A stretch of DNA of 64,000 nucleotides from Streptomyces narbonensis. Its GTDB lineage: Bacteria > Actinomycetota > Actinomycetes > Streptomycetales > Streptomycetaceae. Both the position numbers and the translations under genes were made by a program. Location: the NCBI RefSeq assembly GCF_014649015.1, contig NZ_BMSF01000010.1, forward strand, positions 186,001 through 250,000, given 5' to 3'. Below are positions 16,385 through 25,079 of this stretch, piece after piece (the stretch's first letter is position 1; each line of letters begins with the position of its first letter). A model generated the notes under the pieces. The model was not told the DNA's origin. It ran no database searches and saw only the letters and a list, made by a program, of their open reading frames with translations.

Positions 16385-16529
16385 ACCGCCGGACCGGCGA
16401 CTCCGCAGAGGCTTGAACCTCCCGGCCGGCACCTCAGCCGGGGCCTGAGCCCCACGACCGGCGCCGCCACCGAGACGGAGGCCGCCGACCAGCCCCTCCG
16501 CCGAGACCCGAGCCCACGACAAGGCTTGC

Positions 16530-17090
16530 CTATCTGAGCAGCCAGTCCTTGGTCAGCGCGTTCATCTCGGCGGGGGTGCGCCCGCCGTGGTCGACCGCGA
16601 TGAAGTGGTCGGCGACGCGCAGCGAGAAGGCGAACAGGCAGCGGATCTCGACCTCGTCCTCGTCGGCGCAGAAGGTCCGGAAGAGCGAACGCAGGTACTC
16701 CATACGCCGGTTGTCGGTACGGCGGAGCCGTGCGGCGACGGTCTCGTCGCGCCGGGCCCAGTCCCGCACGGCGAGGTCGACGGCGAGGCCGGTCACCGGC
16801 CCGTCGGCGACGTTCTGGACGAACTCGAAGAGCCGCCCGAGCTTGGTGCGGGCGTCTCCCCCGCCGCCCTCGATCCGCTCGATCACCGCCTCGGCGACCT
16901 CGCGCTCCCAGGTGTCGAGTATCTCGGCGAGCAGGGCGTCGCGGTTGGTGAAGTACCCGTAGAAGCCGCCCTTGCTGACGCCCAGGGCCTGGGCCAGCGG
17001 TTCGATGCGTACGGCCTCCGGGCCGCCCGCGGCGAGCGCGCGGAGGCCCTCCTCGATCCACCGGCCGCGCGGTGTGCGGATCGCGCCCAT
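16530..17090 (-). CDS. TetR-family transcriptional regulator
   Basis: A 186-residue one-component repressor. The N-terminal helix-turn-helix is RIEPLAQALGVSKGGFYGYF with the following NRDALLAEILDTWE, the canonical TetR signature. The C-terminal ligand domain (FEFVQNVADGPVTGLAVDLAVRDW) is of the TetR_C type found with NTL8-like regulators. ATG 17090 follows GAGGAGGGACACATC; an upstream in-frame ATG at 17123 is less well placed. It is divergent from a DUF2867 gene, with two near-identical 16-bp sites between them. Confidence 0.9.
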   Translation of the reverse strand: MGAIRTPRGRWIEEGLRALAAGGPEAVRIEPLAQALGVSKGGFYGYFTNRDALLAEILDTWEREVAEAVIERIEGGGGDARTKLGRLFEFVQNVADGPVTGLAVDLAVRDWARRDETVAARLRRTDNRRMEYLRSLFRTFCADEDEVEIRCLFAFSLRVADHFIAVDHGGRTPAEMNALTKDWLLR

Positions 17091-17128
17091 GATGTGTCCC
17101 TCCTCACCTCTCCGCTTTTCCACCCGAC

Positions 17129-17179
17129 TATACGGTGCCGTACAGACGGGTCTACGCTTGATCTATACGCCACCGTACA
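17129..17179. promoter_or_regulatory. Twin TetR operator candidates
   Basis: TATACGGTGCCGTACA (17129-17144) and TATACGCCACCGTACA (17164-17179) are 35 bp apart. The first contains the palindrome TACGGTGCCGTA. They lie between divergent tetR and DUF2867 genes and also contain AT-rich -10-like elements, so binding would block both promoters. Confidence 0.65.
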
Positions 17180-17218
17180 AGTGCGGGCAGGCGTAGGAAC
17201 CGACGGAGGAACAGGGGC

Positions 17219-17866
17219 ATGACCATGAGACTTCCCCGCACCGCGCACACCTCCCGCCCTTGGCGGATCCACGAGTTCGCGGACGACTTCCACGTCGAGG
17301 ACGTGTGGGCACTGCCCGTGACGGGCGGCCCCGACGAACTCGAGCGACTCGTACGGCAGTTCGCGAACGGCGACGGGACCGCCCTCTCCGCCCCCGTGAT
17401 CCGCACGCTCTTCGCGCTCCGCTGGAAGCTGGGCGCCCTGCTCGGCCTGGACAAGCCGGACGCCGGCCTGCGTACACGGGTGGGCTCGCTCCGGGACCGG
17501 CTGCCGGAGGACCTGCGCACGGGGACGCGCGGCCCCGACCTCCAGGTGGTGCCGTTCACGTCCGTCTACCAGACGCACCAGGAGTGGGTGGCCGAGACGG
17601 CCAACCGGACCTGCCACGCGGCGATGCACATCGGCTGGGTCCCGGACCCCACCCCCGGTGAGCCCGACCGGCACCGCGCCCGGATGGCCGTCCTGGTGAG
17701 GCCCAACGGCCCGCTCGGCGCCGTCTACATGCTGGGGATCAAGCCCTTCCGGTACCTCGGCGTGTACCCGAAGCTGCTGAACGCGATCGGCCGGGAGTGG
17801 GAAGCGAGCAGGAAGCCGGAAGCGGCGACTGCGACTGCGACCGGGACCGGGACCGTGACGCGCTGA
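17219..17866 (+). CDS. DUF2867 domain protein
   Basis: A 215-residue protein of the DUF2867 family, recognised by FEFADDFHVEDVW-like N-terminal spacing, ALRWKLGALLGLD, VPFTSVYQTHQEWVAETANR and the C-terminal MLGIKPFRYLGVYPKLL. Members are often encoded next to TetR regulators and NAD(P)-binding epimerase-like genes; the biochemical role is not known to me. ATG 17219 follows GGAGGAACAGGGGC. It is divergent from tetR and probably repressed by it. The tail is a Thr/Ala/Gly-rich low-complexity stretch (TATATGTGTVT). Confidence 0.8.
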   Translation: MTMRLPRTAHTSRPWRIHEFADDFHVEDVWALPVTGGPDELERLVRQFANGDGTALSAPVIRTLFALRWKLGALLGLDKPDAGLRTRVGSLRDRLPEDLRTGTRGPDLQVVPFTSVYQTHQEWVAETANRTCHAAMHIGWVPDPTPGEPDRHRARMAVLVRPNGPLGAVYMLGIKPFRYLGVYPKLLNAIGREWEASRKPEAATATATGTGTVTR

Positions 17867-17889
17867 ACGAACGGCGACCCTGCGAGGGT

Positions 17890-18531
17890 TCACCCCCGCG
17901 GCGCCACCATCTCCGCGTACCGCCGCTCCAGGAAGGAGCGGACGCGCGCGGGCATGTCCAGCGACTCCGGGTCGAGGGCCCACTGGATCTGGAGCCCGTC
18001 CATGACGGCGAGGTGCTCCTGCCCTACGGCCCGGCAGTCGATGTCGGTGCGCAGCTCGCCACGCCGCACGGCCTCCTCCAGGAGTTCGACCGTGTGCCGG
18101 AGCACGCGCGCGTAGCGCTCCTTGAAGTACTGGTGGGCGGGGTGGCCGATGTTGCCGGACTCGCCCACCAGGACGTTGTACATCCGGACGATGCCGGGGC
18201 GCCGGGTGTTCTCCTCGATCAGCGCGACCAGGGTCTCCAGGTAGGCGGCGTACGACTCGGGCTCGACACTGAAGAGCCGCTCGATGTCGTGCTGTTCGCT
18301 CTGCCCGAGGACCGAGAGGAGCAGGTCCTCCTTGCTGCGGAAGTGGTGCAGCAGTCCGCCCTGGGTGATCCCGCAGTCGTTGGCGATCCGGGCGAGCGAG
18401 GAGGCGTGGAAGCCCCAGCGCCCGAAGTGGTCGACGGCGGTGTCCAGGATCTTCTGGCGGCGCGCGTCACCGACCGCGTAACTGCCCCGTCCCGCGGATC
18501 TGCGGGGCGTCGGTTCCTTCTTCTCCGGCAT
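17890..18531 (-). CDS. TetR-family transcriptional regulator
   Basis: A 213-residue repressor. The helix-turn-helix region is SSLARIANDCGITQGGLLHH with FRSKEDLLLSVL, a standard TetR pattern; a basic leader of 20 residues (KKEPTPRRSAGR) precedes it. The C-terminal domain contains YFKERYARVLRHTVELLEEA. It is divergent from a GH3 hydrolase gene, which is its most likely target. ATG 18531 was chosen as the natural start before MPEKKEP. The inducer may be a sugar or glycoside, by inference from the neighbour. Confidence 0.9.
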   Translation of the reverse strand: MPEKKEPTPRRSAGRGSYAVGDARRQKILDTAVDHFGRWGFHASSLARIANDCGITQGGLLHHFRSKEDLLLSVLGQSEQHDIERLFSVEPESYAAYLETLVALIEENTRRPGIVRMYNVLVGESGNIGHPAHQYFKERYARVLRHTVELLEEAVRRGELRTDIDCRAVGQEHLAVMDGLQIQWALDPESLDMPARVRSFLERRYAEMVAPRG

Positions 18532-18622
18532 GGACCCACCCTACGGGGGCGTCTTTCCGGGGCCGGATCCCCGCCCCAAAAGGACCCTCCCCTCTGTGAT
18601 CCAGGACACATGACAGAAACCT

Positions 18623-18632
18623 AGTGGTCACT
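18623..18632. promoter_or_regulatory. Small palindrome upstream of GH3 gene
   Basis: AGTGGTCACT is an inverted repeat of AGTG/CACT within a CCTAG-flanked stretch, about 70 bp upstream of the GH3 start and 90 bp upstream of tetR. It may be the repressor operator. Confidence 0.35.
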
Positions 18633-18703
18633 CGGTTTTCGCACCTAGCCTGACGCCGTTCGGCCATCCGGCCCATCCGGTCACGCAAGCAGGGACGTAC
18701 GCC

Positions 18704-20449
18704 ATGCACCCCTACGAGGACTCCACCCGTCCCGTCGACGAGCGCGTCGAGGACCTCCTCGCCCGGATGACCCCGGAGGAGAAGGCAGGCCAGCTCTTCC
18801 ACTCGATGCTGATGATGAACCCCGACGGCACCCCGGTGACCGAGACGGACGGTTCGACGCTGCCGCTCAACACCCCCGACCTCATCGAGGACCGGCGGCT
18901 CACCCACTTCAACCTGCTCGGCACCTACGGCGCCCGCGAGATGGCCCTCTGGCACAACGCGATCCAGGAGATGGCCGCGGGCACCCGCCTCGGCATCCCG
19001 GTCTCCCTCTCCACCGACCCCCGCCACGCCTTCACCGACAACATCGGCGCCTCCTTCAACGCCGGCGCCTTCTCCGCCTGGCCCGAGGCCCTCGGCCTCG
19101 CCGCCATCGGCGACCCCGAGCTGGTCCTCGCCTTCGCCGACACGGTCCGCCGCGAGTACCTCTCCGTCGGCTTCCGTACGGCGCTCCACCCGCAGATCGA
19201 CCTCGCCACCGAGCCGCGCTGGTCCCGCCAGTCCGGCACCTTCGGCTCCGACGCCAAGCTGACGGGCGAGCTGGTCCGGGCCTACGTCCGCGGGCTCCAG
19301 GGCGAGAGCCTCGGCAAGGACTCGGTGGCCGCGATGATCAAGCACTTCCCCGGCGGCGGCCCGCAGAAGGACGGCGAGGACCCGCACTTCCCGCACGGCA
19401 AGGAGCAGGTCTACCCGGGCGGGATGCGCGAGCACCACCTGGAGCCGTTCCGGCACGCGATCGCGGCCGGCTGCTCGCAGATGATGCCGTACTACGGCCA
19501 GCCGATCGGCACCGACTGGGAGGAGGTCGGCTTCGGCTTCAACAAGGGCGTGATCACGGGGCTCCTCCGCGAGGAGCTCGGCTTCGCCGGCATCGTCTGT
19601 ACCGACTGGGGCCTGCTCACGGACTCGACGATCTTCGGCGAGCCGCACGAGGCGCGGGCCTGGGGCGTCGAGCACCTGAGCGTGGCCGAGCGCACGGCGA
19701 AGGCCCTCGACGCGGGCGTGGACCAGTTCGGCGGCGAGCAGTGCCCCGAGGTCATCGTGGAGCTGATGGCCTCGGGCCGGATCTCCGAGGCCCGCGTCGA
19801 CACGTCCGTACGCCGCCTGCTGCGCGAGAAGTTCCTCCTCGGGCTCTTCGACGAGCGCCGGTACGTCGACCCCGACGAGGCCGCGGAGACCGTCGGCCGC
19901 GCCGACTTCACGGCCGCGGGCGCCGCCGCCCAGCGCCGCTCCCTCACGGTCCTCACCGACGGACCGCTCCCCCTGACGGGACGGCCGAGGCTGTACGTGG
20001 AGAACGTCGACCCGGAGGCCGCTGCGGCCTATGGCGAGGTCGTCGCCGACCCGGCCGCGGCGGACCTCGCGGTGCTGCGGCTGCGCACCCCTTACGAGGA
20101 GCGGCCGAACCTCTTCGAGTCCTTCTTCCACTCCGGCTCGCTCGCCTTCGCCGAGCCCGAGCTGACCCGGATCCTGGGCCTGCTCGCCACGGTGCCGACG
20201 GTCGTCTGCGTCAACCTGGAGCGGCCGGCGGTCCTGCCGGAGATCGCCGAGCGGGCGGCGGCGCTGATCGCCGACTTCGGCGCGAGCGACGAGGCCCTGC
20301 TCGACGTGGCCTTCGGGCGGGCGAAGGCCGAGGGGCGGCTCCCCTTCGAGCTGCCGCGCTCGATGGCTGCGGTGGAGGCGGCCCGCCCGGACGTCCCGAA
20401 CGACACGGCGGACCCGGTCTTCCCCCACGGCCACGGCCTGGACCTGTAG
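18704..20449 (+). CDS. Glycoside hydrolase family 3 enzyme (beta-glucosidase-like)
   Basis: A 581-residue GH3 enzyme. The (beta/alpha)8 domain begins RVEDLLARMTPEEKAGQLFH. KHFPGGGPQKDGEDPHF is the GH3 KHFPG motif and GIVCTDWGLL contains the nucleophile Asp (about D301), while IPVSLSTDPRH sits in the substrate pocket. The second domain (SLTVLTDGPLPLTG to the end) holds the alpha/beta sandwich, and the C-terminal FPHGHGLDL is typical of beta-glucosidases. There is no signal peptide, so it acts in the cytoplasm on imported oligosaccharides. It is divergent from a TetR regulator, which likely controls it. The precise substrate is not predictable from sequence. Confidence 0.9.
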   Translation: MHPYEDSTRPVDERVEDLLARMTPEEKAGQLFHSMLMMNPDGTPVTETDGSTLPLNTPDLIEDRRLTHFNLLGTYGAREMALWHNAIQEMAAGTRLGIPVSLSTDPRHAFTDNIGASFNAGAFSAWPEALGLAAIGDPELVLAFADTVRREYLSVGFRTALHPQIDLATEPRWSRQSGTFGSDAKLTGELVRAYVRGLQGESLGKDSVAAMIKHFPGGGPQKDGEDPHFPHGKEQVYPGGMREHHLEPFRHAIAAGCSQMMPYYGQPIGTDWEEVGFGFNKGVITGLLREELGFAGIVCTDWGLLTDSTIFGEPHEARAWGVEHLSVAERTAKALDAGVDQFGGEQCPEVIVELMASGRISEARVDTSVRRLLREKFLLGLFDERRYVDPDEAAETVGRADFTAAGAAAQRRSLTVLTDGPLPLTGRPRLYVENVDPEAAAAYGEVVADPAAADLAVLRLRTPYEERPNLFESFFHSGSLAFAEPELTRILGLLATVPTVVCVNLERPAVLPEIAERAAALIADFGASDEALLDVAFGRAKAEGRLPFELPRSMAAVEAARPDVPNDTADPVFPHGHGLDL

Positions 20450-20544
20450 GGGCCTGAGGCCCGAACCCCGGCCCCGAGCCGGGACACCCCTGGACCGCGG
20501 GGGACCTGAACGACCCCGCGACCGATCCGGGGCCTGCCCGTGGG

Positions 20545-20958
20545 GGGCCGGGCCCCGGATCACACCCTCCTGAGCCGGCCCGCCCCCGGTGCCCCGTACG
20601 CAGGGCACCACCAGGGCCGGCCCCGGATCACAACCCTCGGAGCCGGCCCGTCCCCTGGCGCCTCGTACGCAGGGCACCACCCAGGGCCGGGCCCCGGATC
20701 ACACCCTCCCGAGCCGGCCCGCCCCCGGTGCCCCGTACGCAGGGCACCACCAGGGCCGGCCCCGGATCACACCCTCCCGAGCCGGCCCGCCCCCGGTGCC
20801 TCGTACACGGGCCACCACCCAGGGCCGGACTCCGGATCGCACTCCCCCGCGCCCGCCCTCCCCCCCGGCCCTTCGGGCCGGGGACCCCAGGGCCGGCCAC
20901 GGTGCACGCCCTCCCGGGCCCGCCCTTCCCCTACCGCTTCGCATCAGGGGGATCCCCA
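20545..20958. repeat. 69-bp tandem repeat array, six units
   Basis: Six head-to-tail units start near 20545, 20614, 20684, 20753, 20822 and 20890, giving a period of 68-70 bp. The first four are closely alike and the last two are diverged. Each begins GGGCCGG(G)CCCCGGATCAC-like, and the middle of units 1 and 3 forms a perfect hairpin GGTGCCC/GGGCACC around CGTACGCA. Unit 5 replaces it with CGGCCC-TT-CGGGCCG. The array fills most of the 570-bp gap between the GH3 gene and the surE-like gene. Its open frames are in phase with surE only by chance of unit length and show no ribosome-binding site. Confidence 0.9.
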
Positions 20959-21019
20959 AGGCGAGCCCGGGAGCCCCTCCCCTCCCCTGCCCGCATGTCA
21001 TGCACCTGAGAGGTTCTCC

Positions 21020-22087
21020 ATGCGCAAGTCCCTCGCTCTCGCCGCCGCCGGAGCCGTCGCCCTCGCCGCCGCCGGCGTGACGGCCTACGCCGCGCCCCCC
21101 GGCGGCCCCTCCGCCTCCCTTCCGCTCGCGGGGATGCGGATCCTGATCTCCAACGACGACTCGATGCAGGCCGCGAAGGCGAGCAACTCCGACGGCCTCG
21201 GCCTGTACGAGCTCCGTCGCGCGATGTGCGCCGCCGGCGCCGACGTCGTCGTGATGGCCCCCTGGCAGGTCCAGTCCGGCAAGGGCACCGCCGTCACCAA
21301 CGGCGGCGTCGTCACCGCCCAGCGCCGTACCGCCCTGCCCGCCGGCTACGAGAACGACTGCGCGGGCGCCCCCGCCCGCGGCGCGGTCTACGGCGTCTGC
21401 CTCTCCGACGGCCCCTGCACGAAGGACTCCGCGAGCGCCACCCCCGCCGACACCGTCAAGCTCGCCCTGCGCGGCGGCCTCAAGGCCAAGGCCGGCTGGA
21501 CCGAGGCCCCCGACCTCGTCCTCACCGGAATCAACTCCGGCCCCAACATCTCCGCCAGCGTCAACGACTCCGGCACCGTCGGCGCAGCCGTCGCCGCCGT
21601 CGACCAGGAGGTCCCGGCCCTCGCCTTCTCCTCCTCCGGCGACGAGAGCAACACCTTCTTCCCCCGTGCCAACTACCGCGCCCACGCCGAGTTCGGCGCC
21701 CGCCTCGTCGCCGGCCTCAAGCAGCGCGGGCTGCTGACCTCGAAGTTCGCTCTCAAGGTCGACTACCCCGACGTCAGCACGGGTATTCCGGCCAAGTCCC
21801 CGGTCTGGACCCGCGTCGGCGACGGGGCGATCGTCTACCACGCCTTCGAACAGCGCGGGAGCGGCGACTCCTTCGACATCGCGCTCGGCCTCTGCCCGCT
21901 GGACGGCAGCGGCGAGGGCGAGTGCGCCGAGGGCCGCAAGGACGCCGACTCCACCTGGCTCCTCGACAAGGGCCACGTCACGATCGCCCCGATCACCTGG
22001 GACCGCACCTACGGAACCCCGGTCGACGCCCGCCGCGAGCTGAACCGGATCGAGCACTTCGTGAAGCACGAGGCCCCGCACCCGTAA
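21020..22087 (+). CDS. Secreted SurE-like 5'/3'-nucleotidase
   Basis: A 355-residue member of the SurE phosphatase family. Residues 1-25 are a Sec signal peptide (LALAAAGAVALAAAGVTAYA), so unlike cytoplasmic SurE this one is exported. The metal-binding motif ISNDD at residues 44-48 is present, followed by NSDGLGLYEL, and LVLTGINSGPNIS matches the conserved G-I-N-x-G-x-N loop that supplies a further metal ligand. The core is interrupted by a cysteine-containing insertion (NDCAGAPARGAVYGVCLSDG) that could form a disulfide. ATG 21020 is preceded by GAGAGG. It may scavenge phosphate from extracellular nucleotides. It lies downstream of the 69-bp repeat array. Confidence 0.85.
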   Translation: MRKSLALAAAGAVALAAAGVTAYAAPPGGPSASLPLAGMRILISNDDSMQAAKASNSDGLGLYELRRAMCAAGADVVVMAPWQVQSGKGTAVTNGGVVTAQRRTALPAGYENDCAGAPARGAVYGVCLSDGPCTKDSASATPADTVKLALRGGLKAKAGWTEAPDLVLTGINSGPNISASVNDSGTVGAAVAAVDQEVPALAFSSSGDESNTFFPRANYRAHAEFGARLVAGLKQRGLLTSKFALKVDYPDVSTGIPAKSPVWTRVGDGAIVYHAFEQRGSGDSFDIALGLCPLDGSGEGECAEGRKDADSTWLLDKGHVTIAPITWDRTYGTPVDARRELNRIEHFVKHEAPHP

Positions 22088-22217
22088 AGAACAAGCCATC
22101 TCGCGCATCGCCGCTCCGCGTGATCTCCCGGCTCCGTTAAGTGTTTGTCCCGACCGTCGCCGCCCCGCGAGGATGGCCGGGACATCCACTGCCGAGCCGA
22201 GAGCGGAGTGACCGACC

Positions 22218-22889
22218 TTGACCAGTCCTGTGACACTCGACCGCCGAGACGGGCCGTACGGAGAAGTCGTGCTGCGCCGCCGCGGCGAGCACTTCGAGAT
22301 CATCGCCAACGGCACCTTCCTCATGGACACCTCCGACGGACGCTCGGAGCGGCTCCTCGTCGACGCGGCCCTGGCCGCCCTGCCCGAGGAGTCCCGCACC
22401 GGCGCCGCCGTCCTCGTCGGCGGCCTCGGGGTCGGCTTCTCCCTCGCCCACGCGGCGGCCGACCCGCGCTGGGGCCGGATCGTCGTCGCCGAGCGTGAGG
22501 GCGCGATCATCGACTGGCACCGGGAGGGACCGCTCGCCTCGGTCTCCGGACGCGCGCTGGCCGATCCGCGGACCGTGATCCTGCACACGGACCTGGTGAC
22601 CCACCTCGGCACCTCCTCCGACACGTACGACGCCCTCTGCCTGGACATCGACAACGGGCCGGACTGGACGGTCACCGAGGACAACGAAACCCTGTACTCG
22701 GCCGAGGGGTTGGCGGCCTGCGCGGCCCGGCTGAACCCCGGCGGAGTCCTCGCCGTCTGGTCCGCTCAGCCCTCGGCCGATTTCGAAGACTCGTTGCGGA
22801 ATGCCGGATTCAGCGGGGTACGGACCGAAGAGATCCCCGTTGCCCGGGGCGTCCCCGACGTGGTCCACCTCGGCATCCGTCCCTGGTAA
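22218..22889 (+). CDS. Spermidine-synthase-like Rossmann protein
   Basis: A 223-residue protein of the spermidine synthase/methyltransferase superfamily. AAVLVGGLGVGFSLAHAAAD is the dinucleotide-type glycine loop, RIVVAEREGAIIDWHRE is the acidic end of strand 2, and DALCLDIDNGPDW corresponds to the catalytic-loop Asp region. It is short and lacks the N-terminal tetramerisation domain of true spermidine synthases, so the activity is uncertain. Start TTG 22218 follows GGAGTGACCGACC. It is not clearly in an operon with the two-component genes that follow 70 bp downstream. Confidence 0.75.
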   Translation: MTSPVTLDRRDGPYGEVVLRRRGEHFEIIANGTFLMDTSDGRSERLLVDAALAALPEESRTGAAVLVGGLGVGFSLAHAAADPRWGRIVVAEREGAIIDWHREGPLASVSGRALADPRTVILHTDLVTHLGTSSDTYDALCLDIDNGPDWTVTEDNETLYSAEGLAACAARLNPGGVLAVWSAQPSADFEDSLRNAGFSGVRTEEIPVARGVPDVVHLGIRPW

Positions 22890-22960
22890 CTCCTGGATAG
22901 CCGGGACACCACCCGTACCTCTAGGCTGCTGCACCGACATCGGCGACGCGAGGCGGGGCA

Positions 22961-23698
22961 ATGGAGCAGACACACACCACTCACCACGGTGCGGCGGCCA
23001 CTCCCGGGGCCCAGCGACGGGTCCTCGTGGTCGAGGACGACGCGACGATCGTCGAGGCGATCTCCGCGCGGCTGCGCGCAGAGGGCTTTCTCGTGCAGAC
23101 CGCGACGGACGGCCCCGCGGCCGTCGACGCCGCCGAGGCCTGGCAGCCGGACCTGATGGTCCTCGACGTGATGCTCCCGGGCTTCGACGGCCTGGAGGTG
23201 TGCCGCAGGGTCCAGGCCCAGCGCCCCGTCCCGGTCCTCATGCTGACCGCCCGGGACGACGAGACCGACATGCTGGTCGGGCTCGGCGTCGGCGCGGACG
23301 ACTACATGACGAAGCCGTTCTCGATGCGCGAGCTCGCCGCCCGGGTGCACGTCCTGCTGCGCCGGGTCGAGCGGGCAGCGCTGGCGGCCGTCACCCCGCG
23401 CAGCGGGATCCTGCGCCTCGGCGAGCTGGAGATCGACCACGCGCAGCGCCGGGTCCGGGTGCGCTCCGAGGACGTGCACCTGACCCCGACCGAGTTCGAC
23501 CTGCTGGTCTGTCTGGCGAGCACCCCGAGGGCGGTCCTCTCGCGCGAGCAGCTGCTCGCCGAGGTGTGGGACTGGGCGGACGCCTCCGGCACCCGGACCG
23601 TGGACAGCCACATCAAGGCGCTGCGCCGGAAGATCGGAGCCGAGCGCATCCGTACGGTCCATGGCGTGGGTTACGCGCTGGAGACCCCGGCGCCGTGA
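22961..23698 (+). CDS. OmpR-family response regulator
   Basis: A 245-residue two-component regulator. The receiver domain has the acidic pocket VVEDD, the phospho-acceptor in LMVLDVMLPG (D69) and the conserved K118 in YMTKPF. The winged-helix DNA-binding domain runs from GILRLGELEIDHAQRRV to TVHGVGYALE. A 19-residue leader (MEQTHTTHHGAAATPG) precedes the receiver. The TGA overlaps the GTG of the sensor kinase gene, so the two are co-translated. Regulated genes are not evident from the sequence. Confidence 0.95.
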   Translation: MEQTHTTHHGAAATPGAQRRVLVVEDDATIVEAISARLRAEGFLVQTATDGPAAVDAAEAWQPDLMVLDVMLPGFDGLEVCRRVQAQRPVPVLMLTARDDETDMLVGLGVGADDYMTKPFSMRELAARVHVLLRRVERAALAAVTPRSGILRLGELEIDHAQRRVRVRSEDVHLTPTEFDLLVCLASTPRAVLSREQLLAEVWDWADASGTRTVDSHIKALRRKIGAERIRTVHGVGYALETPAP

Positions 23699-24789
23699 GG
23701 CGACGGCCGGGCAGGCGCACCGGAGCCCGGCGCCGGATCGTGATCTCGATCAAGACCAAGCTCGGCGCCCTGGTCGTCGGCGCGGTCCTGCTGACCTCGT
23801 GTCTCGCCCTGGTGGCGATCCGCACGTCCACCGAGTTCCGGTACATCACGATCTTCGCGATGATCGCGACGCTGCTGATCACCCAGTTCGTGGCGCAGTC
23901 GCTGACGGCGCCGCTCGACGAGATGACCACGGTGGCCGGGACGATCTCGCGCGGCGACTTCAGCCGGCGGGTGCGGGGTGCGGACCGGCGGGACGAGCTG
24001 GGCGACCTGGCCTCGACGATCAACCGCATGGCGGACGACCTGGAGGCGGTCGACCGGCACCGCAAGGAGCTGGTCGCCAACGTGTCGCACGAGCTGCGCA
24101 CGCCGATCGCCGCGCTCCGGGCCGTCCTGGAGAACGTCGTGGACGGGGTGTCCGAGGCCGATCCGGAGACGATGCGCTCAGCGCTGAAACAGACGGAGCG
24201 GCTGGGCCGGCTGGTGGAGACGCTGCTGGACCTGTCACGTCTTGACAACGGTGTCGTGGCGCTGAAGGCCAGCCGTTTCGAGGTCTGGCCGTACCTGTCG
24301 GGCGTGCTGCGGGAGGCGAACCTCGCCGCGTCCCAGCGCGGCCTGTTCTCCACGTCCGGGCTGCACAACCGCACGGACGTCCATCTGCACCTGGACGTGT
24401 CGCCGCCCGAGCTGGTCGCCCACGCGGACGCGGAGCGGCTCCACCAGGTCATGGCCAATCTGATCGACAACGCGGTGAAGCACTCGCCGCCGCACGGCCG
24501 GGTCACGGTCCGGGCCCGCCGCGGCCCGTATCCGGACTCGCTGGAGCTGGTGGTCGAGGACGAGGGTCCCGGCATCCCGGAGTCCGAGCGGCACAAGGTC
24601 TTCGAGCGGTTCAACCGCGGCACCATGCCGCGCCGGCAGGGTCCGGGCAGCGACGGCGGCACCGGGCTCGGGCTCGCGATCGCCCGCTGGGCCGTGGATC
24701 TGCACGGTGGCGGGATCGGCGTGGCCGAATCGTCACGCGGCTGCCGCATCCGAGTCACTCTTCCGGGCAGCCTTCCCCCGAGAGATTGA
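23695..24789 (+). CDS. Sensor histidine kinase with minimal extracytoplasmic loop
   Basis: A 364-residue kinase partner of the preceding response regulator. Two membrane helices (about 24-43 and 50-69) are separated by only some six residues, so it probably senses a signal in or at the membrane. HAMP follows (LTAPLDEMTTVAGTISRGDF), then the H-box VANVSHELRTP (H132), N-box MANLIDNAVKHS, G1 VEDEGPGIPE, F-box and G2 GGTGLGLAIARW. GTG 23695 overlaps the regulator's TGA. All catalytic motifs are intact. Confidence 0.93.
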   Translation: MRRRPGRRTGARRRIVISIKTKLGALVVGAVLLTSCLALVAIRTSTEFRYITIFAMIATLLITQFVAQSLTAPLDEMTTVAGTISRGDFSRRVRGADRRDELGDLASTINRMADDLEAVDRHRKELVANVSHELRTPIAALRAVLENVVDGVSEADPETMRSALKQTERLGRLVETLLDLSRLDNGVVALKASRFEVWPYLSGVLREANLAASQRGLFSTSGLHNRTDVHLHLDVSPPELVAHADAERLHQVMANLIDNAVKHSPPHGRVTVRARRGPYPDSLELVVEDEGPGIPESERHKVFERFNRGTMPRRQGPGSDGGTGLGLAIARWAVDLHGGGIGVAESSRGCRIRVTLPGSLPPRD

Positions 24790-24942
24790 CGTAGGGTTCG
24801 AACCGGAAGAGCACGTTCTGCGTGTACGTGAGCGGGACCTGCGCGCACGTGAACGGGGTGCGATCAGGGATGCGGTCGAAGTGGGCCGTGCCCGCGCTTT
24901 TCCGTACCCTCACACATGCGGAACCACGGTTGTTTCCCGCCA

Positions 24943-24978
24943 TTCACGGTCCCGAAACACCTCGTCAAGTGTGACTTG
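24943..24978. promoter_or_regulatory. Possible regulatory sites upstream of kgd
   Basis: The 290-bp region before kgd contains TTCAC-N6-GAAAC (24943-24958), resembling a GlnR half-box (gTnAC-N6-GaAAC), and CAAGT-GTG-ACTTG (24966-24978), a perfect 5-bp-arm palindrome. A weak TAGCCT -10 element lies near 25024. No gene is present. The regulator assignments are tentative. Confidence 0.3.
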
Positions 24979-25079
24979 CGCGACGTTGGAGTGCCTGGCC
25001 TGCACCTCCCGGCCGGACAGGCGTAGCCTTTATTTCCGCTGTCCATCACCTTGTGAAGCGGAAGAGGGCGGTTGCCGCC

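Noticed and set aside
20545..20958. A CRISPR array
   Set aside because: Units are contiguous and long with no unique spacers and no cas genes nearby.
20540..21019. An N-terminal extension of SurE through the 69-bp repeats
   Set aside because: The frame is open only because the unit length is a multiple of three; the true start has a signal peptide and an RBS.
24943..24958. A GlnR box controlling kgd
   Set aside because: Only a single half-box with one mismatch is visible; kept as a low-confidence site and not as a finding.
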